The notes beneath the pieces were generated by a model. It searched no databases and had not been told where the DNA came from. It saw only the letters and a list, made by a program, of their open reading frames with translations. Shown piece after piece: positions 55,986 to 64,000 of a DNA stretch of 64,000 bases. Made by a program: the position numbers and the translations under genes. Each line of letters starts with the position of its first letter. Position 1 is the stretch's first letter. The stretch is from Heterohyrax brucei (lineage: Eukaryota; Chordata; Mammalia; Hyracoidea; Procaviidae): NCBI GenBank assembly GCA_028571685.1, contig CM053142.1:68411296-68475295 (forward strand). The letters run 5' to 3'.

Positions 55986-56639
55986 GTCAATGGCTGAAGA
56001 AGCAATTCCTCAGTGTCTTCATGGAACTTACAGTCTAGTGAGGGAGACAATGCAATACAGAATGAAATATGAGACTTCAAAGGAATATGAGGAACTTTCC
56101 ACACCCACAACCTCTATAAATTCCCCTCCTGTCTCTGTCTCTGATGGTATCTTTATCACTATCTCTGCCCTCATTTAGGGCTCACGGTATTTGTCTGGAT
56201 AAATTTCTACCAATTTTCTGGCCTCGAACATCCAATGAACTTATTCTGAACTTTTCCCATTCTCAGTAGGTACTTTTGCTAGCTCTTTGTCTGAGAAAAC
56301 AGAAGCAGTAAGAAGACACTGACCCAGCTCCCACGTTTCCCCCTTCCATCGTCCTCCAGTGTGCTAGGTCCCAGCCCCTTTCAACTATCCAAAGGTACTG
56401 ACTCCCCTCCTCTTGCAGCAGCATGCAAACGTGCTATAATTTCTCCCAGCTTCAAACAAACCTACCTCCCAGTGTTTGCTCCCCAGGGTCTGTCCTACTC
56501 TGCTTTACTTTCCAGCGAAGCTTCTCAGAAGGTGGTCTCTACTCACCATCCCCTACCCCCACCCTGCTATGTTTTCTCCTTCCCTTTCTTCTCGTTGTCT
56601 TCTGTCACCTTAACTCTCTTTGATTTTTGTAATTCACTG

Positions 56640-57165
56640 TTTTGAATTGGTAATGCTGTCACGTGTTCAAGATATATTTTAAATATACAAAAAGATACAT
56701 AGTAAAAATTCTCATTTTCACCTCCATCCACTGTCCTTCCTGTTTCCATCCTTACCCCCAATGTGACTGGATCCAATGTGTTCTTCAAGTTTTTTTCTGC
56801 ATGTACATTGAAAGTTGTCAGAGCCAGGACTTGATGATAGGACCGCCTTGTTTTTTCTAAGTGTCCTAAGTTTTCCACCTTGATGGGATGCATTCTTAAC
56901 ACTTTTCTGTCACTCATTCTAATAGAAAATATTTATTTGACTTTTTTTTCTGCCTTACACAGTTTCTGGCTTTCATAGATTTTATTGTAGAAGCAAATAG
57001 TAATGTAAGTTCTTATTCTTCCATGAATTTTACATAAAAGTTGGCATAACATCCATGCTTTTCTATGTCTTTCCTTCTACAACCTAACAGTGTATCTTTG
57101 CAATCATTTCATGTCAGAGAACAGCATGCTTCCTCACCCTCTGCACAGCCTCATTTTGATGTATG
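56640..57165 (-). repeat. Old L1-like 3' fragment (uncertain)
   Basis: ACATAAAAGTTGGCATAACA, GCATAACATCCATGC and CATTCTGCTGAAACTC frame an AT-rich stretch resembling antisense L1M text; assignment is weak. Confidence 0.35.
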
Positions 57166-57169
57166 ACTG

Positions 57170-57350
57170 TACTGCCACTCTCTCTTTAACCCACTTCTGT
57201 CAGCCTTTGACCAAGCCATTCTGCTGAAACTCTCCTTATCAAGGTCACCTGTGACCTCCATATTTCCAAATGCAAAGGTCAGTTGTCAGTGTCATTTTAC
57301 TTGGCTATCAACAGCCCTTGATGGAATTGATCATGTCCCATTTTAGGTAC
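57170..57350 (+). repeat. L2 LINE RT fragment, left half of a split copy
   Basis: TCTCCTTATCAAGGTCACCT, GTGACCTCCATATTTCCAAA and ACTTGGCTATCAACAGCCCT follow the L2 RT block (LSTALDGIDH for DLSAAFDTVDH). The next part of L2 is at 59215. Confidence 0.75.
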
Positions 57351-57398
57351 ACTTTCTTTATGTGTCTTTTAATCTTTATTATATTATGGTAAAACCAA

Positions 57399-57600
57399 AG
57401 AGCCCTAGTGGTGCAGTGGTTAAGCTCTGGCTGCTAACTGAAAGATTCATGGTTTAAACCCACCAGCTGCTTTATGGGAGAAAGATGTGGCACGAGGCTT
57501 CCATAAAGACTACAGCCTTCGAAAACCTAGGGGGCAGTTCTGCTCTGTTCTGTAGAGTCACTGTAAGTTGGAATGGCTAGACCAGCAGTGGTTTTGATTG
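57399..57600 (+). mobile_element. AfroSINE, long variant
   Basis: AGAGCCCTAGTGGTGCAGTG, GGGAGAAAGATGTGGCACGA and GACTACAGCCTTCGAAAACC. Confidence 0.9.
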
Positions 57601-57876
57601 CGAAAATATATGTAATAAAAAAAAATCCTATGTATACAATTCGGTGACACTGATTACATTCTTCAAGTAGTGCAGCCATTTTCACTCTCCTTTTTCCAAA
57701 TAACTCCACCACCATTAAAATAAACCCACTGACCACTAAACAAAACCCTCCTCCTTTCCTCCTTACTCCCATCCCTGGTCCTATAAGATCTGTTGCCCTC
57801 AGGTCTATTTTGACTCATGACGACCCTATAGGACATAGTAAAATTGTCCCATAGGGGTTCCAAGGCTGTAATCTTT

Positions 57877-58853
57877 TTTTAAAATATATCTTATTGTGTT
57901 TTAAGGAAATGTTTACAATTCAAATCAATTGGCCCTGTAACACCCAGAACTCACACCACTGTTCTACTCTAAGTGCTCTCCCCTCTCTTCTCCACTTTGT
58001 GAAAGCACATTCCCCTTTTCCACCCTGAACTTCCCTGTCCTTTTGGCCAAGCTCTGTCCCACCTCACCCTATCATCTCATCTCCAGTGATGAGCTTCCAG
58101 GACAGCCTTATGTATATATTTAAGCCTAGACGGTTGTTCTTCACTGGCATCACTTTGTGTCTTATATAGTCCAATTTGTTGGAAACCCTGGTGGCAGAGT
58201 GGGTTAAGTGCTATGTCTGCTAACCAAAAAGTCAGCAGTTCAAATCCCCCAGGCACTCCTTGGAAACTCTAGGGGGATGGTTTACTTTGACCTCTAGGGT
58301 TGCTATGAGTCAGACCCGACTCGATGGCAGTGGGTTAGTCTTTGTCTGGAGAACTGGCTTCAGTGCTGGATGTGGTTTTGGGTTAATAGAGTCGGGGGGA
58401 CATGTCCTCACGGGACCTTCTAGACTGATGGACCGTCAAGTGTGGTCCTTGGGTAGAGTTCTAATTCTCCACATGTATTTTCCTCCTGCTATATCAGTGG
58501 CTGTATACTGTGCACCTCATCAAGGCAGTCACTGGAGGTGGCCAGGCACCGTTTAGCTTTTCTAGTCTCTCGCTGAAATAGTCTCTGCATCACAAGGCAC
58601 CGTGGTCTGCTGGGCTCATATTTTACTCCTGTGCTTAATGTCCTCTACTTTCCTCTATTCCAAGTGGATTGGGACCAATTGACACTATTTAGATGGCAGT
58701 TTGTTAGCTTTTAAGACCTCAGATGCCACTCACCCAAGTGGTATGCAGAATAATTTCTTTAGAAAAGAAGCAGAAAAAAACTTGGGTATGCCAATTAGTC
58801 TAGATATCCCCTAAAACTGTGGCCCCCTGATCTTTGTCCCTGCTAATCTTTCC
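57877..58853 (-). mobile_element. L1 3' end inserted in the AfroSINE
   Basis: Antisense L1 3' UTR: TTGCTATGAGT-free text such as GCTATATCAGTGGCTGTATA, GGCAGTCACTGGAGGTGGCC, TTAGCTTTTAAGACCTCAGA, related to the 3' UTR at 34380-34800. Contains another AfroSINE at 58180-58345. Confidence 0.8.
58180..58345 (+). mobile_element. AfroSINE inside the L1
   Basis: GGAAACCCTGGTGGCAGAGT, AAAGTCAGCAGTTCAAATCC and GCTATGAGTCAGACCCGACT; close to consensus and so probably the youngest layer. Confidence 0.93.
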
Positions 58854-59214
58854 TTCCAAGGCTGTGGTCTTTAGGGAGGCAGACTACTACATCTTTTTCC
58901 TGTGAAAATGGCTGGTAGGTTCCAACTGCAGACTTTTGGTCACTTAACCACTGCATCACCAGGGCTTCTTTAACATTAAAAATCTTTGGTTCTTATAGGG
59001 TTTTTCTTTTTTTTTTATTTCATATAAGGGAAACCATGGAATATTTGTCCTTTTGTGGCTTGTTCTAGTCAGCATGATGCTTTTAACATGTTGTAGCATG
59101 CATCAGGACTTAATTTCTCTTTATGATTAAGTACTATTCCATTATGTGCATGTACCATACATTGTTTGTTTGTTCATCTACGTGTGCATTTTATCTGTCT
59201 TTTACGATTCTAAA

Positions 59215-59555
59215 GTCTCCTGAGTTTTTCCTACTACACTAGTTGTTCCTTTTTAGTCTCCTTTGCTAGTTCCTCTCTATCTCCTTGACTGCTACATCTT
59301 GGCTTCCCTCTCCTTTCTATTGTCCCAGAGACTTTCCTTCAGTTTCTGGCCTTTAAATATTATTTCTTTGGATGTCTCTCAAATTTACATGTCTAGATCC
59401 CCCCCTTCCCATTTCCTAGACTTGTCTGTCCAATTGTGAACCTGTCTCTCCTTCGGTGTTTCCTCTCTCAGTAAGTGGTCTCTCCATTTTTCTAGTAGCT
59501 CAGAAAAAAAGCTTTGGAGTCATTATCATTATTATTTTCAGTGTCTCTCTAGCTG
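59215..59555 (+). repeat. L2 LINE, right half of the split copy
   Basis: AGTCTCCTTTGCTAGTTCCT, TTTGGATGTCTCTCAAATTT and AGCTTTGGAGTCATTATCAT continue the L2 text broken at 57350. Confidence 0.7.
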
Positions 59556-59755
59556 GCTAGAGTCACTGGGGAGTGCAAATGACTAACTCTCTTGGTTGCT
59601 AACTGGAAGGTTGGGGTTTTGAGTGTACTCAGAAATGCTTCAGAAGAAAGGCCTGGTGATCTACTTTGGAAAAATCAGCCACTGGAAACTCTGTGGAGCA
59701 CAGTTCTCCTCTGAGACACGTGGGGTCACCATAAGTAGGAATATAATTTGATACA
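59556..59755 (+). mobile_element. AfroSINE, older variant
   Basis: CTTGGTTGCTAACTGGAAGG, CAGAAGAAAGGCCTGGTGAT and CTGTGGAGCACAGTTCTCCT. Confidence 0.7.
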
Positions 59756-59774
59756 AAGGGTACTATATATAATA

Positions 59775-60655
59775 TGTAAAATATATGTCAGCTATGAAAT
59801 AGCATATTGTTTGTATGCTGAGCAAATAATCTGAGAAGCTGGATTATATGAAGAAGAATGGGGCATCAGGATTGGAGGAAGACTCATTAACAATCTGCAT
59901 TATGCAGATGACACAACTTTGCTTGCTGAATTGTAATAAGGACTTGAATGAAGCGCTTACTGATGCAGATCAAGGACAACAGTCTTTTAGTATGGATTGC
60001 ATCTCGACATAAACAAAACAAAAATCTTCATGACTGGATCAGTAATTAATAGTGTGATAAACAGTGAAAGGCTGAAGGTATCAAAGATTTCATTTTACTT
60101 GGATCCATAATCAACATTCATGGAAGTAACAGTCAAGAAATCAACAGATGCATTGCAGTGGGCAATTCAGCTGCAAAAGATCTCTTTAAAGTATTGAAAA
60201 GTGAAGATGTCACCTTGAAGACTAAGGTGCACCTGATCCAAGCCATGGTGTTTTCAGTCACCTCACATGCATATGAAATCTGGTTGATGAATAAGGAAGG
60301 CTGAAGAAGGACTAATGTCACCGAATATACAATGGACCATCAAAAGAATGAACAAATCTTTCTTGGAAGAAGTAAAACCAGAATGCTCCTTCAAAGCCAG
60401 GATGGTGAGACTTTGTCTCACATACTTGAATTGTTGTCTGTGGAGATCAGTTCCTGGAGAAGGACATCATGCTTGGTAAAATAGTGCATCAGCAAAAGAG
60501 AGGAAATCCATCAGTGAGATGGTTTGACTTTGTGGCTGCAACAATGCACTTAAGTGTAACAACGATTGTGAAGATGAAGCAAAACCAGGCAGTATTTCAT
60601 TGTTGTATATAGGATGGCTATGAGTCAGAGCTGACTTGATGGCACCTAACAACAA
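59775..60655 (+). mobile_element. RTE-type LINE 3' half with RT YADD block
   Basis: Translating around 59865-59935 gives GIRIGGRLINNLHYADDTTL then LAE, the RTE reverse-transcriptase active-site block. Downstream fragments such as EKDIMLGKIVHQQKRGNPSV and RWFDFVAA lie in different frames, so it is dead. It ends CTATGAGTCAGAGCTGACTT then an AACAACAACAACA tail. Confidence 0.85.
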
Positions 60656-60659
60656 CAAC

Positions 60660-60990
60660 ATGACATAAGAAAACATAATGAATACCAGTGAACACACCAC
60701 ACAATTCTAGAACTTGAAAATTACCGATAACTTGCCTCTGTATATTCTCCTCTTATCCCCAGCCTTCTCCTATAATCATTGTACTCTCAACTTTTTAAAA
60801 TTATTTTTATTGTTTTTAAAATACAATTGTTTCACAAATGGATATAAGCATAAACAGTACACTGTTTACGGTTGCTGTGTTAGCTGTCCTCAAGTCTACC
60901 TTTAAGTCACAGCAACTCCATGCACAATGAGGTCAGATCAATACATTTTTGTTTAGTCTTGCTTTATTTGAGCACTGTTTAAAAAATGGT
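60660..60990 (-). repeat. Antisense L1M fragment
   Basis: GAATACCAGTGAACACACCA and TTGCCTCTGTATATTCTCC match L1M 3' text. An AfroSINE scrap (60870-60935) interrupts it. It continues after the mariner-like element at 61541. Confidence 0.6.
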
Positions 60991-60994
60991 ATTA

Positions 60995-61538
60995 CAAGAT
61001 CTGACAGTTAAGTCTACGAACTTAATTGTTCTAAGAGCTACATACCTCACTGCTGAACACTTTGTGTACTCCCCTCGGGAAGCTATGCACCAATGCCAGC
61101 ACCTAATCTACCCTTCAAAGCAATTTTGGAACTCTTTCTGAAATGGCCATTGTTATGGCACAGTGGTGAGTGCACAAACTTAACTGTATAGTTGTCTGTG
61201 ATGGAGTTTTTAGCCAGTAAATGAATAAATGTATTTGAGCATTCTCCCTACTCAGTTGATCTGGCCACCAATGACTTTTTGCTTTACCCAAAGATAAAGG
61301 AAATATTGAAAGGAAGACATTTTGATGACATTCAGGACATCAAGGCTAATATGACAACAGCTCTGATGGCCATTCCAGAAGAAGAGTCCCAAAATTTCTT
61401 TGAAGGTTGGACTAGGAGCTGACATCCATGTATAGCTTCCCAAGGGGAGTAGTTTGAAGGTGACCATAGTGATATTCAGCAACGAGGTCTGTAGTACTTT
61501 TTCTAGGATGAGTTTGTAAACTTAATTGTCAGTCCTTG
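60995..61538 (+). mobile_element. Palindromic mariner-like element, copy 3
   Basis: A 544-bp element flanked by TA (60993-60994, 61539-61540). The middle encodes [20 protein letters not shown] and ALMAIPEEESQNFFEGWTR, the mariner transposase C-terminus, and the left arm is the inverted copy of that coding end. Confidence 0.87.
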
Positions 61539-61540
61539 TA

Positions 61541-62290
61541 TGTGCTATGTAGTTTTATGGCAAAGTTTTTCCTCCACTTAGTATTATGTTTCCAACATTT
61601 ATTCATACTTTTATATGTAGTTGGAGTTTACTCATCTTCACTGGACTATAATGTTCCATTGTGTGAGTATAAATATGCTGTAATTTATTTATTTTGTTGA
61701 TAGATTTATGAGTCATTTCCCTTTTTTCTTTTTTGCTGTTATAATCATTGTTGTTAAGAACATTATTGTCTTTGTTTCTTTTCTGAATGCATGTCAGAGT
61801 TTCTTTAGGGTACATACCTGGGAGTAAGGCTGCTAGGCAATGAAGTATAAAAGTAGTCAGCTTTGAGATATAATGCCAAATTGTTTTTTAATTTACACTC
61901 TTACCACCAGTATTTGAGTTTCTATCAATCTAAATTCTCTCCAACACTTTTATTTTTAGATTTCTTTGTTTTTGCCAATCTACTAGATGTATAATAGTAT
62001 CTCATTGTGGTTTCATCTGGTATATCTCTATTAATGCAGTTGAATGTCTTTTCATATGCTTATTAGTCTTTTGAATTTCCTGTTTGGGAAATGCCTAATC
62101 ATTTTGGTTATTTGTGTTTTGCTTATTGATTTGTAGAGTTCTTTGTGTATTCTAGATATTAACCTTTTGTGAGTCATGTGTGTTGCAAATATCTTCTTTG
62201 TGAAGATACTTCTTTGTGACTTGTCCTTTCACTTTTTAAAAATGATATATTTCAGTTATCAGAAATTCTTAATTTTAATATAGGTGTATT
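61541..62290 (-). repeat. Antisense L1M 3' region
   Basis: TTTAGGGTACATACCTGGGA, TCTCATTGTGGTTTCATCTG, TTTTCATATGCTTATTAGTC and GTTCTTTGTGTATTCTAGAT are classic antisense L1 ORF2 C-terminus and 3' UTR. Confidence 0.85.
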
Positions 62291-62324
62291 TATTAACTAC
62301 CACTCATCTATCAATTTGTAGTAC

Positions 62325-63900
62325 TGTGGTGGCTTTCGTGTTGCTGTGATGCTGGAAATTACAGTATTGGTGTCTCAAATACTGGCAGGGTCACTTACGG
62401 TGGACAAGTCTTAGCAGAACTTCCAGACTAGGACAAAACTGGGAAGAAGGAACTGGTGATCTAGTTTTGAAACAATTAGCCAATGAAACCTTACAGAGAG
62501 CAGCAGAACCTTGATACAGTGCCAGGATTATATGAGCCCCTCAGTTGGGAAGGCAGTCAAAGTAAGATTAGGGAAGAGTTGCCTCCTCAAAGTGGAGTCA
62601 GCCTTGACAATGTGGGTGAGTAAAGCTTTGGAGATCTTCATTTGCTGATGTAGCATGACTCAGAGTAAGCAGAAATAAGTGCAAACATTAATAACTGGAA
62701 CATGAAATATACAAAGTGTGAGTCAAGGAAAACTGGAAGTTGTCAAAAATGAAATGAATGCTTGAAGATTGATATCCTATGCATTAGCAAAGTGATGTGG
62801 ACTAGTATTGGCTGCTTTGAATCAGACAATCTTATAGTCTACTGTGCCAGAAATAACAAATTAAAGAGGAAAAACATTGCATTCACTGTCAAAGGAAACC
62901 TTTTAAGATCTGTCTTGAGATACAGTGCTGCCTGTGGTAAGACAATATCCATATGCCTACATGGAAGACCAATTAATATGATTGTTATTCAAATTTACAT
63001 GCCAAATTTGAAGAAATTGAAAATTTTTACCAAGTTGTGTGGTCCAAAACTGATCAAACCTGCAATCAAGATGCTCTATAATTACTGGTAATTGAAATGC
63101 AAAAAGTGGAAACAAAGAATAGGGATCAGTGGTTGGAAAATATTATCTTGGTAACAGAAATGTTTGAGTTCGCATTATAGAATTTTGCAAGACCAATGAC
63201 TTATTCATTGCAAATACCTTTTTCCAACAATATAAGTAGTAACTATACCTGTGAACCTCACTAGATGGAATACACAGAAATCAAATCAACTACATCTGTG
63301 GAAAAGAAGTTCAGTATCATCAGTCAGAACAAGGCTAGGGGCCAGCTACAGAACAGACCATCAACTGATCACACGTATACAAGTTCAAATTGAAGCTGAA
63401 TTTGAAACAAGTCCATGAAAGCCATAGTACATCTTCGAGTATATTCCACATGACTTTGGATACCATCTCAAGAATAGATTTGATGCACTGAACACTAATT
63501 GTCAAAGACCAGACAAGTTGTATAACGGCGTCACAAACATTATACATAACGAAAGCAAAAGATCATTAAAAAGATGGGGAAAAAAAAAACAGACCAAAAT
63601 GAATGTCAAAAGAGACTGAAATTTGTTCTTGAATGTAGAATAACTAAAGTGAAAGGAAAAAATGATAAAGAGAACTGAACAGAAGATTTCAAAAGGCAGC
63701 TTCACAAAGACAAAGTCAAGTATAAAATGAAATGTTGCAAAGACCTGGAGTTAGAAAACCAAAACGGAAGAACATGTTCTGCATTTCTTAAGCTGAAAGA
63801 ACCAAAGAAAAAACTTTCAAACCTCAAGTTGTAATAGTGAAGGATGCTATAGCCAAAAAAATTGAATGATACAGAAAGCGTGAAAAGAAAATGGAAGGAA
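62325..63900 (+). mobile_element. RTE-type LINE 5' half with endonuclease remnant
   Basis: The frame 62762-63091 reads MKIDILCISKVMWTSIGCFE and RPINMIVIQIYMPNLKKLKI, matching the RTE/BovB endonuclease (DILGISELKW ... VIQVYAPT pattern). Frames break downstream. The 5' UTR-like lead is at 62325-62760. Confidence 0.75.
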
Positions 63901-63903
63901 TAT

Positions 63904-63991
63904 AGTTTGAAGGTGACCATAGTGACATTCAGCAATGAGGTGTGTAGCACTTTTTCTAGGGTGAGTTTGTGAACTCAGTGGTCAGACCTCC
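63904..63991 (+). mobile_element. Mariner-like element, copy 4, terminal arm only
   Basis: GAAGGTGACCATAGTGACAT, CACTTTTTCTAGGGTGAGTT and GTGGTCAGACCTCC match the right arms of copies 1-3; followed by TA. The other arm is absent, so it is 5'-truncated. Confidence 0.8.
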
Positions 63992-64000
63992 TAGATGCTA

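Larger units (their letters stand above)
57795..58975 (-). mobile_element. AfroSINE (long variant) split by an L1
   Basis: The 3' half is 57795-57876 and the 5' half 58854-58975 (GCAGACTACTACATC ... CTGCATCACCAGGGCTTCTT). The 19-bp segments TTCCAAGGCTGTAATCTTT and TTCCAAGGCTGTGGTCTTT at the break match 17/19 and are the L1 target-site duplication. Confidence 0.85.
57351..59214 (-). mobile_element. Antisense L1M interrupting the L2, itself interrupted
   Basis: L1M-like pieces at 57351-57398, 57605-57785 (ATCCTATGTATACAATTCGG) and 58980-59214 (TTGTCCTTTTGTGGCTTGTT, ATTCCATTATGTGCATGTAC). SINEs and a younger L1 lie between them. Confidence 0.65.

Noticed and set aside
52300..64000. First exons of COPS7A, expected next by human synteny
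   Set aside because: Nothing resembling COPS7A coding sequence is visible; all frames here come from L1, L2, RTE or mariner-like remnants.
1..64000. CRISPR arrays, operons, riboswitches, bacterial or phage genes
   Set aside because: Spliced vertebrate genes and mammalian retroposons fill the window; the tandem repeats seen are microsatellites or transposon arms.

Overview
The window looks like nuclear DNA of an afrotherian mammal, most likely a paenungulate such as an elephant. It is littered with a tRNA-derived SINE of the AfroSINE type, with B-box-like text such as GGTCGGCAGTTCAAAT and a 3' end reading close to CTATGAGTCxxAxTCGACTCGA. It also carries RTE-type and L1-type LINEs, older mammalian L2 and MIR, and a small mariner-derived family. 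The species call rests only on these repeats; I could not search a database.

Three protein-coding genes, all on the minus strand, can be rebuilt exon by exon with intact frames. ING4 (stop at 1371, ATG at 16722; 8 coding exons, 248 aa) is a PHD-finger reader of the HBO1 acetyltransferase complex. ZNF384 (20284-31159; 8 coding exons, 562 aa, 5' UTR reaching the CpG-rich block at 40.1-40.8 kb) is a C2H2 factor with Q/A and polyQ tracts. PIANP (46428-49636; 5 coding exons, 285 aa, CpG-rich first exon near 52 kb) is a type I neural membrane protein. The order and orientation match human 12p13 between ACRBP and COPS7A; neither flanking gene is visible.

Layout: 1-0.75 kb spacer with a MIR; 0.75-16.7 kb ING4, whose first intron holds a tandemly duplicated L1 3' end later hit by an internally deleted L1, an LTR and a mariner-like element; 16.7-17.1 kb ING4 promoter; 17.1-19.0 kb spacer; 19.0-40.8 kb ZNF384; 40.8-45.2 kb SINE-rich spacer; 45.2-52.2 kb PIANP; 52.3-64 kb a gene-free, heavily nested repeat field (L2, RTE, L1, AfroSINE, mariner-like).

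I see no operon-like or undescribed multi-gene system. The most unusual structures are a probable template-switch inverted duplication inside a SINE in a PIANP intron, a five-layer transposon nest at 57.2-59.6 kb, and a recurring roughly 545-bp palindromic mariner derivative. A probable lineage change also removes one of the two wobble-splice choices in ING4.
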